Assembly: GCA_024401355.1 (NCBI GenBank)
Contig: JAKSLF010000010.1
Span: 1-64,000, forward strand
Reading direction: 5' to 3'
Length of the DNA stretch: 64,000 nucleotides
Source of the DNA: Bacteroidales bacterium
GTDB lineage: Bacteria > Bacteroidota > Bacteroidia > Bacteroidales > Marinilabiliaceae
The position numbers were made by a program, and so were the translations under genes. This document shows positions 1-9,300 of the stretch, piece by piece (position 1 is the stretch's first letter; every line of letters begins with the position of its first letter). The notes below the pieces were generated by a model. It worked only from the letters and a program-made list of their open reading frames with translations. It did not search any database and had not been told where the DNA came from.

Positions 1-94
1 CTCGGCCCACGCACTCATTGCGCATATTGCGCATAAGAACAATGTAAGTAATCTCCTCATATTAGTCTTTTTATTATTTGCTGAAAACAAGAAA

Positions 95-131
95 AGCCTT
101 CCGCCAATGCGCACGGCATCGGCAGAAGGCT
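95..131 (-). terminator. Hairpin, probable intrinsic terminator read leftward
   Basis: The two arms (about 96-110 and 115-130) pair completely only when read on the minus strand, where two C-A mismatches of the plus strand become G-U pairs. On that strand the stem is followed by a T-rich tail (TTTTCTTGTTTTC). It could end leftward transcription from the ATPase gene. A partial bidirectional role for a gene left of the window cannot be excluded. Confidence 0.6.
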
Positions 132-426
132 TGTGTATGTGTTTGATACAGTGGAGTTTAGCGGAGCAAATTTACCCCCCCCTAAAACACTGTATATCAA
201 TTTATTATATATACTATCAATATATTCTATGTATCTCATGTTTATAAATATTCCCAAAGCACCTCGCAAAAGTACCAAATCAGATTTCATTAAACGCAAA
301 AATCATCAACTTTTTGACGAAAGTGCCGTTTTCATTGACGAACGGCGTTTTTTTCGCCCCAACTGGTGACGAACGGCGCTCCAACTGGTGACGAACGGAA
401 AAACACTAGTGACGAACGGACACACT
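132..426. other. Non-coding stretch with inverted repeat, C8 tract and TGACGAACGG repeats
   Basis: I see no convincing gene here; the short reading frames have no family resemblance. There is a 7-bp inverted repeat (TACAGTG 147-153, CACTGTA 188-194) enclosing a run of eight C (175-182). The right part carries four copies of TGACGAACGG (336-345, 367-376, 389-398, 410-419), described separately. Confidence 0.6.
316..420. repeat. Left direct-repeat block flanking the ATPase gene
   Basis: This block holds four copies of TGACGAACGG, two of them in the longer form CAACTGGTGACGAACGG. A stretch of about 60 bp starting at 316 aligns directly, with mismatches, to 1858-1918 on the other side of the ATPase gene. 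Both blocks contain GACGAA, a T-rich spacer, TTGACGAACG, a pyrimidine-rich spacer, CCCC and AACTGGTGACGAACGG in the same order. The left block has two extra units. The arrangement seems too ordered for chance. Confidence 0.8.
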
Positions 427-1635
427 TTATAACTCGCCAAGCATTAGAAAACGTCGCAGATGAATATGCCTGATACCATCCTCATTTGCTTCGTCAAGCA
501 TCGGATTTAATGACACGACTATCTTTGGATGATTGTCCTTTATCATCTTCAGGTTGCCAAATTCACGATTGTATGTTTCGGGCGACGCTATCAGGTATGA
601 ACATTGGATATAAACAGTCTTGTCCGGCTTCTGGGCTACAAAGTCAATCTCTGAACTGCGCAACTGACCAACATAGACATTGTAGTGCATACTCTTCAAA
701 TGAAGATAGACCACATTCTCGATTATCTTCTCGATGTCATTCTGCCTCGTGCCACGACTCAGAATGTTACGTATGCCTATATCACCAAAATAGTACTTGT
801 CGTTAATCTCAAACAGCCTTTTGCCGTGAATGTCATACCTCGATACTTTGTCTATCACATACGCATTGCAAAAATACGACAGATAGCTGATGACTACATT
901 CGAGCTCACATCGGCTCGCTGCGACTTCATGTAATTGCTTATTGATGTCGCAGATATCAGTTTGCCTATATTGTCGCTTATAAATTGACATAGATTCGTA
1001 AGGAATGGTATGTTACGTATCTTCTCACGAGAAATAATGTCCTTTAGCAGTATTGTGTTGTATATGTTCTTGAGATAATCCTCAACTATTTCGTTGTTGC
1101 CTATCCCCAGATGACATAGTTGGGGCAACCCTCCCAGAGTCATATATCTCATCAACGACTGATCATTGTCGTCAAGGCCGTTAAATTGCAGAAATTCCGA
1201 ATAACTCAGACTCTGAATATGAATCTCCACATAACGGCCTGCAAGCATAGTCGACAGATCAGAACTGAGCATGTGTGCATTACTGCCTGTTATCAACACA
1301 TCTGTATTCTCGCGCTTTATGTAGTAACGTACACTACGCTCAAACGCTTCAACCTCTTGTATTTCATCAATCAGTATGTAATTGTGTTTGTCATCGCATA
1401 TCAAGCCGTCTATATACTCGTTAAGCTGCTGGTAATCCGTGATTGACTGGAAGTGTGAATCTTCTAAGTCAATGTAAATTACATTATTGGATGCATCATG
1501 CTCCTTTTCTTCCTTTAGTTGCTTTAGCATGCAACTTTTGCCCACACGACGTTGTCCGGTCAAGACTATCGCCAAGCCCTTGCTCAACCACTTCGAAATC
1601 TGGCTGTAATAAGCGTCTCTCTTTTGCAGATTCAT
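427..1635 (-). CDS. AAA-family ATPase with DUF4143 C-terminal domain
   Basis: This 402-residue protein belongs to the AAA_14/DUF4143 ATPases that are abundant, often multicopy and functionally obscure in Bacteroidales. Walker A is GQRRVGKS (residues 27-34) and Walker B is YILIDEIQ (D90, E91). The C-terminal half is DUF4143-like, ending in a PD-(D/E)XK-type fold with EIDFVAQ. The usual ExK is replaced by VYIQCS, so nuclease activity looks unlikely. A longer frame opens at 1725, but I place the start at the ATG at 1635 because a consensus promoter lies at 1658-1687, inside the extension. The gene stands alone and is bracketed by direct repeats (316-420, 1858-1921), consistent with a mobile or exchangeable cassette. 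Its biological role is not deducible from sequence. Confidence 0.85.
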   Translation of the reverse strand: MNLQKRDAYYSQISKWLSKGLAIVLTGQRRVGKSCMLKQLKEEKEHDASNNVIYIDLEDSHFQSITDYQQLNEYIDGLICDDKHNYILIDEIQEVEAFERSVRYYIKRENTDVLITGSNAHMLSSDLSTMLAGRYVEIHIQSLSYSEFLQFNGLDDNDQSLMRYMTLGGLPQLCHLGIGNNEIVEDYLKNIYNTILLKDIISREKIRNIPFLTNLCQFISDNIGKLISATSISNYMKSQRADVSSNVVISYLSYFCNAYVIDKVSRYDIHGKRLFEINDKYYFGDIGIRNILSRGTRQNDIEKIIENVVYLHLKSMHYNVYVGQLRSSEIDFVAQKPDKTVYIQCSYLIASPETYNREFGNLKMIKDNHPKIVVSLNPMLDEANEDGIRHIHLRRFLMLGEL

Positions 1636-1657
1636 TGTATATAAATGATAAACGATG

Positions 1658-1687
1658 CAAAAATACAAATTTATTGTCCATAAACAA
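1658..1687 (-). promoter_or_regulatory. Bacteroidetes promoter for the ATPase gene
   Basis: Read on the minus strand, TTG at 1687-1685 is followed by exactly 19 bp and then TATTTTTG (1665-1658), a full match to the -33/-7 consensus TTG-N19-TAnnTTTG. It leaves a leader of roughly 20 nt before the ATG at 1635 and decides that start. Confidence 0.8.
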
Positions 1688-1726
1688 TAAACACAACAAG
1701 TTTTTTTTCTTATCCATTCATTCACG

Positions 1727-1816
1727 TTAAGCGAGCTCTAGTTCATGTAATCTACGGATACTTCCAGGTTCAAAACCATTAGGACTGAATTCTTCCTTGT
1801 TTTTATACTCGTAAAT
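1727..1816 (-). pseudogene. Short coding-like relic upstream of the ATPase gene
   Basis: A frame of about 29 codons on the minus strand ends EFSPNGFEPGSIRRLHEL and then ELA before TAA. Its composition is protein-like, unlike the surrounding AT-rich DNA, but it begins directly after an in-frame TAA with no start codon. It may be the 3' end of a gene interrupted when the repeat-flanked ATPase arrived, or simply chance. I do not recognise the family. Confidence 0.3.
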
Positions 1817-1857
1817 TTACACTTTTTCTTATTCACTATCCGTATAGGGTAAAAACT

Positions 1858-1921
1858 GACGAAATCACCATTTTAATTGACGAACGTCGATTTCCTGCCC
1901 CAAACTGGTGACGAACGGAAA
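1858..1921. repeat. Right direct-repeat block flanking the ATPase gene
   Basis: This block is the partner of 316-420, in the same orientation. It contains TGACGAACGT (1878-1887) and TGACGAACGG (1909-1918), the latter inside CAAACTGGTGACGAACGGAA. Together the two blocks enclose about 1.5 kb holding the ATPase gene and the small relic. Confidence 0.75.
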
Positions 1922-1975
1922 AACATTTACCTTACGAAGCTTTTCTGAATCATTATTAAAATGGCATTTTAAACT

Positions 1976-2360
1976 TTAGACCCAAATCATAAAATCATAT
2001 TTTAAAAACCTATCATACCAAACAACCACACCAAACAAACCGCACCGCACCACAGGACCGAAAAAAACGCACCACACCATAGCACCACACAAACCGGACC
2101 GCACAAGTGGGGGTCGCCTTGAGGTCTCTGCGTTAAGAAAAACATCAAAAGCGTAGTGATAGCACAAGGCACCGTTCAAGCGAAGCGCGTTTGGCTTGTG
2201 CAACGAAGCGTTGATGTTTTTTAGCAAGAGAACTCACAGCGACGAGCTCTTTTGGCTTCTGTTTTCTCTCGGCAGAGAAAATAGAAGGCCCGTCTGGCAA
2301 GACATGCCGAAGGCAAACCCAATCTGGCAAGACAAGCCTAAAAGGCCAAGCCGTCCGCAG
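1976..2360. repeat. Non-coding, hairpin-rich and low-complexity stretch
   Basis: No gene is supported here. Bases 2020-2106 are a C/A-rich low-complexity run (ACCGCACCGCACCACA and similar). A long imperfect stem-loop follows: AAAAACATCAA (2138-2148) pairs with TTGATGTTTTT (2211-2221), and inside it GCACAAG (2162-2168) pairs with CTTGTGC (2195-2201). A second hairpin spans 2255-2289. A 12-bp direct repeat TCTGGCAAGACA lies at 2293-2304 and 2323-2334. Frames of about 90 codons across these repeats look like by-products of the repeat composition. Confidence 0.6.
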
Positions 2361-2370
2361 GACAAAAAAA

Positions 2371-2650
2371 CAACTTTGACCACTTTGACCGTGACCATTC
2401 CACATTTTCTGCGTTATACTCCACACTTCCCCCGATTTTTAACACTATCCAATTGTTAATTCCAACCCATCGCCTTTAGTATAATTTAGCAATCTTTCAC
2501 GATTTAAGCCCCGTCGACTTTAGACACTTTTCTCGGAGGGATAACGGTACCTTACCGTACCCTTACCATACCTTTCTGACTTCATTAAAAAAGATATCTC
2601 CTTAACCTACTTTAACAATGGTCATGGTCAAAGTGTCAAACTTGATTTCC
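2371..2650. mobile_element. MITE-like repeat, left copy
   Basis: This element of about 280 bp has no open frame. Its ends are inverted repeats: 2371-2399 (CAACTTTGACC..., then a second TTTGACC and TGACCATT) and the complement at 2617-2645. The segment 2515-2652 aligns over 138 bp with the complement of 43629-43766 with about ten mismatches by eye, the first 61 bp being identical. The core holds ACGGTACCTTACCGT, a small palindrome. Two copies with conserved inverted ends suggest a non-autonomous transposable element; no target duplication is visible. Confidence 0.75.
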
Positions 2651-2675
2651 GCCTTTTTTTAACATTCAATTAACA

Positions 2676-2708
2676 CAAAAAAGGCTGTGTCAGCTATCTG
2701 ACACAGCC
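2676..2708 (-). terminator. Terminator of the susC-susD-lipoprotein operon
   Basis: GGCTGTGTCAG (2683-2693) and its complement (2698-2708) form an 11-bp perfect stem with a 4-nt loop. On the minus strand it is followed by TTTTTTGTG. It lies 22 bp past the stop of the lipoprotein gene. Confidence 0.9.
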
Positions 2709-2730
2709 TCTTATTTGAATTTTAACATTC

Positions 2731-4437
2731 TTACTGAGCAGAATACCAGCGTGAAGCACCTGGCTGAGTACCAGCATAGATCATATCTTCGTTCTTCACG
2801 GTGAAGTCGCCATCTGCAGCACCTGCAAATGGATCAGCAGATACTGCCTTGCCCTTCTCATCCACAAATGTAATCACTTCTGTATTGCCCTCTGCAATTG
2901 ACTGAAGATTTACACAATTGAAATAGAAGTTGCCAGCAAATTCAGGACTACTTGTTGTTGCCTGATTTGAGAATCCACGTGTATTCAGGAAGTTTGCAAC
3001 AATATTATTCTTGAAGCTGATTGTCTGCATAGATCCATCCTTCACGTTACCCCAACGTACATAGAGCAAACGATAACCTACCTTGCCCGAACCAACGTTA
3101 TACAATGTGTTCTTCTCAACTTTAATTGTTGTCGCACCAGCACCTTCAACATTGGCTGCATTGTTATCATAGCGTATCATGTCACGCTCTGCTGCACTAT
3201 TCCAGATTGTGTTCTCTGTGAGTGTCAATTCCTTGATGTATGCCTTACGACAGTCAAAGAGGTCACCACCCGAGCACTCTATGTCATGAATCAAGCAGTT
3301 GTTGATTTCTACACTTGGAATTGTAGATGCCTGGTTCGCATAGTAGAAGCCCTTTGTATAGCGCTTGATCTCGCAGTCGTCAAGCTTGAATGAACCATAT
3401 ACTACTGCATCCTTCCACTCAAATGCCTGGCTGCCATCTGTTGCTACAATGCCCTCTTCCGAAGCATCTGCCTTAACACCACCATCAAAGATTATCTTTG
3501 AAGCCTCAAATGAAGCACCATTTGTAATGTGGATACAACCATTGATGATTGCACGGTCATTTGAACGTACCGAGAAGATCTTGAGACTCTTGTCTACTAC
3601 TATCTTGGCATTCGCACCGTCTTCTGTCAATACATTGTACAAGCCAGGGAAGAGCGCAAGTGTTGCACCATCTTCTGCCGAAGCTATTATTGCTTTCAAG
3701 TTGTCTCCAGGATTAACCGGGATAGCACCACCAAGGTCAATTGCTGTCTTGAAGTTGACACTACCACGTGCCACTTCACCCTTGTCTGTTGTCGACTTGT
3801 AAAGTGTTACTTTGTATGATGACTCGCCTGTAAGACCTGTCAATTCCTTATAACCCTTTTCATTGTCTTCTGATGTGATATCAAATTTTGCTACTTCCTC
3901 ACCATTCTTTGTGACAACAAAGTAGTTGTTTGTAACATCACGACCTGCGGTCCAGAATATCTTTGCACCATTTGGAGTAATGTCCTCTTCTTTTACTTCC
4001 GACACTATCTGCTCACCATTGGTCTTGATTGTCTTTTCACGCTTGCCATTCTCTGCATACCAGTTCCAGGCTGATGACTTTGAAGCATCTGCTGATACTG
4101 CTTTCAATCTTATAGAGTAATATGTATTACCCTCAAGTCCTTCTATTGTATAAGGCTGCTTGTCGTATGTTATGCCCTCAATGCGAAGTGGAGTGTTGGT
4201 ACCAGCACATGTAGAGTCGTTTGGATATGCTTCGATGATATATGATTCCGCACCGGCAACTTCTGTCCACTCTACACGAAGATTTGTATTGTTTCGTACG
4301 CTTGCCTTGATTCCTGTTGGCGAAAACAGACGCGCATATACCGCTTCTGTGATTTCATCATCACGGTCCTCACATGCTACTACACCCATTCCGAGTGACG
4401 CCACACCTGCAAGCATTAAAATATTCTTCAGTTTCAT
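2731..4437 (-). CDS. SusCD-associated lipoprotein, two FnIII domains plus beta-helix (DUF4957/DUF5123 type)
   Basis: This 568-residue surface lipoprotein has its lipobox ending at C22 (GVVAC). Two fibronectin type III-like domains (about 43-135 and 143-236) precede a right-handed parallel beta-helix region (about 250-568) of the DUF4957/DUF5123 kind, with the turn-rich strands typical of pectate-lyase folds. It is the third gene of the susC-susD operon, 73 bp after susD. Such proteins in pectin loci bind or cleave polygalacturonan or its side chains. I cannot identify a complete lyase active site, so binding versus catalysis stays open. The fold assignment is from pattern recognition and is fairly sure; the substrate is inferred. 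Confidence 0.8.
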   Translation of the reverse strand: MKLKNILMLAGVASLGMGVVACEDRDDEITEAVYARLFSPTGIKASVRNNTNLRVEWTEVAGAESYIIEAYPNDSTCAGTNTPLRIEGITYDKQPYTIEGLEGNTYYSIRLKAVSADASKSSAWNWYAENGKREKTIKTNGEQIVSEVKEEDITPNGAKIFWTAGRDVTNNYFVVTKNGEEVAKFDITSEDNEKGYKELTGLTGESSYKVTLYKSTTDKGEVARGSVNFKTAIDLGGAIPVNPGDNLKAIIASAEDGATLALFPGLYNVLTEDGANAKIVVDKSLKIFSVRSNDRAIINGCIHITNGASFEASKIIFDGGVKADASEEGIVATDGSQAFEWKDAVVYGSFKLDDCEIKRYTKGFYYANQASTIPSVEINNCLIHDIECSGGDLFDCRKAYIKELTLTENTIWNSAAERDMIRYDNNAANVEGAGATTIKVEKNTLYNVGSGKVGYRLLYVRWGNVKDGSMQTISFKNNIVANFLNTRGFSNQATTSSPEFAGNFYFNCVNLQSIAEGNTEVITFVDEKGKAVSADPFAGAADGDFTVKNEDMIYAGTQPGASRWYSAQ

Positions 4438-4455
4438 TTCTTTTCTGTTTTTTAG

Positions 4456-4502
4456 TTGAAAGCCGACTCTCTTCTGTCAGACAGCTTCAAGCCGGCTTTC
4501 AA
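4456..4502 (-). other. Intercistronic hairpin between susD and the lipoprotein gene
   Basis: TTGAAAGCCG (4456-4465) pairs with CGGCTTTCAA (4493-4502), and an inner CTGTC/GACAG pair sits between them. No T tract follows on the coding (minus) strand, so this is more likely an mRNA-stabilising or processing structure that tunes downstream expression than a terminator. Confidence 0.55.
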
Positions 4503-4510
4503 GTTATTCT

Positions 4511-6364
4511 TTAGCGAAGGTCTTTGTTCTGCAGCGTACCGTTGCTTGTGCTTACAAAGGTATCCCAGATTGGCCAGAACTGGTTCTGGTCAGGATTGTT
4601 GCTGCCATACAAGCCATATACATATCCTGGCATTCCATTGACAAAGTCACCAAGCTTTGATGTTCCAGCTGCTTCGTCGCAGTCAATCCATGTTGTGCTT
4701 ACCCACTTCTCGTCTGCTGTCAAAGCCTTGACTTCGTCATCTGTGTCACCATGGTTCAAACCATAGATTACAAGTGTCTCGTCTTCTTTGGTAGCCTCGT
4801 TCTGCTCGTATGAGTATGCGATCTTCGATGGAAGGTCTGCATACTCACCTTCACGATTTACAAGGTTTATCATCTTCTCACGTGCTTCTGCAAGCTTCAC
4901 ACCAAGAAGGTTCCAACGAATAAGGTCTGCCTTACGAAGCATTTCACCTGCAAACTCAAATGCTCTCTGGTCTACAATGCCATTGAAGAATGCTTCCTTT
5001 GATGCTGAATATGTATCAAGCAATGCTGATGCCTTTGCTGCTGGAAGTGCACGGTCAAGTATTGGCTTCATGTACTGAGCTGCTGCTGATGGACCCTGAA
5101 GCTCATTTACTGCCTCTGCTGCCATCAAGTATACGTCTGCTGCACGCATTACCTGCCAGTTGATACCATCGTCATTTGTTGATGTTACGATTCGCTTCAT
5201 CCACTCATAACGCAACTTGCCAAAACACCACTTCTTCAATGATGTGATCTGCTGCTTTGCATTACCTGCTGGCGACAAGTCTTTGCTCCACTCGTATGGC
5301 ACACATGTGATCGCACGACGCACGTCTTCTACATCATAGTCATACCACAATGTTGGAAGTGGACCGTTCACACCACCCTGAGCCTGCTGAGTATACTGGT
5401 CTTTTGCATTGTGCTTAATACCAAATGTATAAAGCACTCGGCCACGACCGTCTGAGAATGGTATCTCATACATCGACTCACCACTTACTGATGTGTTCTC
5501 TATACAAAGGTTCTTGAAGTTGTCTACAAAAGCACCAAGATGAGCATAACCTGCCTCGATTACTTCTTTACACTCCTTTGCTGCTATTTCATACATTGCT
5601 GTACGATTGAGAGCAGCATCGTTTGAAAGACGTACTCCATCTGCACGCTGGCTATAACCACCTGCATAGAGAGCTACACGTGCACGGAAAGCTTTCACAA
5701 ATGCTTTGTTTACTCGCTCTGTTGATGATGTCAATTTGCTCTCACCTGGCCAGTAACACAAGTTCTCTGCTTCTTCAAGGTCTGCAAGAAGCTGCTTGTA
5801 TATCTCGTCACGGTTTGAACGTGGTATGTAGAGCGTTTCTGTTGTGATTGGCTCGAAACGTGCTGGTACATCACCCCATCCCTTGATAAGGTCAAGGTAG
5901 ATGTATGCTCTGATTGTCAAGGCCTCACCAAGAAGCTGAGCCATGTCTCGGTCTGTCTCAGCCTTGCCACCTGCACGCATGCCTGCTATCACCTGGTTCG
6001 CACGTTCGATTCCCTCATAGAACTTTGCGTATGCATTGTTGTCTGTGTTCATCTGGCTGTTCGAACCTGTTGCGTTGTATGTCGCAAGGTCATATTTGCC
6101 TTCGTCTGGAAGCTTTGTTCCGTCATTACCATTTATCCACTCTATATCTGTATTCAATCCATAGTATGGAAGGAATCGACCACGATATGAGTTCGTTTCT
6201 GCAAACGATACATGGATACCCATTACTGCTGCATCAGCAAGCGCTACATTCGTACAGATACTCTGAGCATCAAGAGCTGACACGCTTGGCGCATCAAGGT
6301 CGCATGATGACATACCTGCAACAAGCGAAGCTGACAATAGCGATATATATAATTTCGTCTTCAT
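4511..6364 (-). CDS. SusD/RagB-family outer-membrane glycan-binding lipoprotein
   Basis: This 617-residue protein forms the lid and glycan-capture partner of the SusC porin. The signal peptide ends in a lipobox at C21 (GMSSC). Family features include the N-terminal NQVI helix region (the ERANQVIAGMRAGG segment), an LRAEALTIRAY-like TPR segment (LLGEALTIRAYIYLDLIKGW) and the C-terminal DLIRWNLLG motif of the SusD family. The length is slightly above the usual 500-600. It starts 19 bp after the susC stop, so the two are surely cotranscribed. Nothing in the sequence fixes the glycan; context suggests a pectic polysaccharide. Confidence 0.95.
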   Translation of the reverse strand: MKTKLYISLLSASLVAGMSSCDLDAPSVSALDAQSICTNVALADAAVMGIHVSFAETNSYRGRFLPYYGLNTDIEWINGNDGTKLPDEGKYDLATYNATGSNSQMNTDNNAYAKFYEGIERANQVIAGMRAGGKAETDRDMAQLLGEALTIRAYIYLDLIKGWGDVPARFEPITTETLYIPRSNRDEIYKQLLADLEEAENLCYWPGESKLTSSTERVNKAFVKAFRARVALYAGGYSQRADGVRLSNDAALNRTAMYEIAAKECKEVIEAGYAHLGAFVDNFKNLCIENTSVSGESMYEIPFSDGRGRVLYTFGIKHNAKDQYTQQAQGGVNGPLPTLWYDYDVEDVRRAITCVPYEWSKDLSPAGNAKQQITSLKKWCFGKLRYEWMKRIVTSTNDDGINWQVMRAADVYLMAAEAVNELQGPSAAAQYMKPILDRALPAAKASALLDTYSASKEAFFNGIVDQRAFEFAGEMLRKADLIRWNLLGVKLAEAREKMINLVNREGEYADLPSKIAYSYEQNEATKEDETLVIYGLNHGDTDDEVKALTADEKWVSTTWIDCDEAAGTSKLGDFVNGMPGYVYGLYGSNNPDQNQFWPIWDTFVSTSNGTLQNKDLR

Positions 6365-6383
6365 TTCTAAATCTTTTATCTAA

Positions 6384-9300
6384 TTAGAAGTTGAGGTTTG
6401 CACCAATCACGAACTGACGGCTCTTTGGATATGCCGAGTAATCAACACCTGGTGTAAGGTTTGTCTTACGCATTGTCGATACTTCAGGATCGTAGCCCGA
6501 GTAGTTTGTGAGGCAGAATACGTTGTAGCATGTTGCATAGAAGCGGAGGTTGTTCACCTTGTACTTCTGTGTCAACGCCTTTGGTACTGTATAACCAATT
6601 GTTGCTGTGTTCAAACGAAGGAATGATGCATCCTCGATTGCCCAATCTGTCAATACCATTCGGTCTGTATATGGCGACCACATCGTTGTTCCCTGGTTCA
6701 TCTGAGCCAACTTCACTGGGTCGTTACACAATGTACCATCCTCGTTCAAGTTTGTCCAACGCTTGCCTGCTGCCATGTCGTCTATCATGTTACGATACTG
6801 GTACTTGCCTGTTGATGTAAACTCTATCTTGTTGGCATTATATACGTCGTTGCCATAGCTCCAGTTGAAGTTCAATGCTATGTCAAACCAGAATACACGG
6901 CCGTTGATGTTAAGACCACCTGTGTGCTTAGGGTTTGTGTCACCAATTATCTCCTGGTCATTTGAATCTATCAAACCATCGTTGTTGAGGTCCTTGATCT
7001 TCATTGTACCTGGACGAAGCTTGGTGCTCACTACTGTAGCGTCCGAAGCAACTCCTTCTTTGAGTATCCACTTGCCCGATGTCGCATCATATCCTTCGAA
7101 GTCCGATACTTCATAACGACCTGCATTGCGGTAACCCTTGATCTGACCAACTCGGCCACCCTTTGCTACCCAGAAGTCTTCCTGGATCTCTGTTGATGCC
7201 CACATTGATGATTCACCCCAGTCTTCCATAAGACCAAGGTCTGTGATCTTGTTCTTGTTGAAACCAATGTTTGCACCAATTGTCAAACCATAGTTGTCAC
7301 GGTTGATTGCATTCCATGTAATTTGGAACTCAAGACCCTTGTTCTCTGTCTCACCCATGTTTCTGTACTGTGTGTCATAACCAGTACCCGATGTCTTGAA
7401 GTTGATCAAAAGGTCCTTTGTTGTATTAAGGTATGCTTCAATGCTTCCGCTCAACTTGCCATTCCATATTGTATAGTCAAGACCTACGTTACGTGTTACT
7501 GTTGTCTCCCACTTGAGGTCTTTGTTCGCCATCGTCTTTGATGGTGCCCAGTAGTTGCCATAACCATTTACCCATGTTGTTGTCTTGTTCTCATACATCT
7601 GGTTAATCTGGTCTGATGGAATGTTGTTGTTACCTGCTGTACCGTATGATACACGAAGCTTCATGTCTGTCAACCAATCCTGTGTTTTTGCCATGAACTC
7701 CTCTGATGAAACACGCCATGCAAGAGCTGCTGATGGGAAGTAACCCCAGCGGTTACCATCTGCAAACTTTGATGAACCATCGGCACGGAATGTTGCACTC
7801 AACAAGTACTTGCTGTCGAAGTCATAGTTCGCACGACCAAAGAATGACAAGATATAGTCATTTGGACTGATGAAGTTTTCTATTGAGTTCGCTGTACCCT
7901 GAGTTGACAACTTCCAAGCATCCTGAGCTTTGAATGTTACAGGGAAACCATGAACTACGTTTGTCTGTCTCTTCGACTTTGTGTATACATACTCCTCACC
8001 AACCATTACACTCAAATGATTTGGCTCTGGAAGTATCTTCTTGAAGTCAAAGCTGATTGTGTTTGTGTTACGCTGACGTGTACGCTCTGTTGTTGCAAAC
8101 TGTACCGCTGGCATGTTCTGGTTGTCTGCTGATGGTACGTTCTTTACATAGTATGTTGTTGTACCCCAGTAGCGCTGGTCTGCATTGCGATATGTCTCAT
8201 AACCTACCTCACTCTTGAGCTTCAAGTTCTTCACTGGCTCAATTGTAAGTGCTGCACCCATGTTCAATGTATGACGCTCCTGCTGACGGTCATTGTCTGC
8301 AAGTGCCTGAAGTGGATTGTAAAGGTTTCCAAGGTCATCATCATCCGATCCTGCATTAGGGTCAAGATTTGCCAATGGAATAGGTGTGTAAATTACTGAA
8401 TACTTCAAACGCTTGTCTGAGTCGTATGCCGATGTCACATCATTTGCACCACCACCATAGATGTTTGTCTTTGAATAACGTACCGAGAAGTCTAAGGTAA
8501 CTGGCTGCCATGGCTTTGCATTCAATTTCAAGTTTGCATTGTCACGGCTGAACTTTGATGTCTCCATGATTGCCTTGTCACCCATGTGCGCATAACCCAT
8601 TGAGAACTTTATCTTGTCTGTACCACCTGTGATGTTAACATTGTGGTTGAATGTGTGACCAAGACGACCAAATGTCAAGTCCTGCCAGTCATTTACTGGA
8701 GCATTGTCATAAAGGTCAATGTCATTGTACGAACCAAAGAATGATTCATAACCCGACATCTTGTCCGACAAGAGAGCATACTCATACTGCCAACGTGCAT
8801 AATCACCTGCATCAAGTACATCAAGTGTCTTCGCAATCTTCTTTACTGCATAATATGCATTGTATGATACTGCGAACTTTCCGTCTGTACCATTCTTTGT
8901 CGTGATGAGGATTACACCATTCGCACCACGCGAACCATAGATTGCTGTAGATGAAGCATCTTTCAATACTGTCATGTCTTCAATTTCTGAAGCAGGAATA
9001 TCACTGATGCTCTCTACTGGGAATCCATCTACAATAAAGAGAGGTGTGTTGTCCTGAGTGATTGATCCACCACCACGAACTCTAATCTTCATCTCCGCAT
9101 CTGGAGATCCTTCTGTTGTTGTAATCTGTACACCAGCCATCTTACCTGTCAATGCCTCTGTTGCCGAAGCTACTGGCACTGCTGCAAGAGTTTCTGAGTT
9201 TACTGTTGCTACTGATCCTGTCAAGTCTTTCTTCTTAACCGAACCATAACCAACGGCTACTACTTCCTCAAGGCCGATCGCCTCTTCCTGAAGTGTTATC

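Noticed and set aside
316..420. TGACGAACGG units as a CRISPR-like array
   Set aside because: Units are only 10-17 bp with spacers of 11-21 bp, no cas genes are present, and a related block lies on the far side of the ATPase gene.
427..1725. Longer ATPase frame with 30 extra N-terminal residues
   Set aside because: The extension covers a consensus promoter and precedes the conserved family start; the ATG at 1635 is preferred.
2145..2459. Overlapping frames of 87-93 codons on both strands
   Set aside because: They run through hairpins, direct repeats and the MITE end; the composition reflects repeat DNA rather than protein selection.
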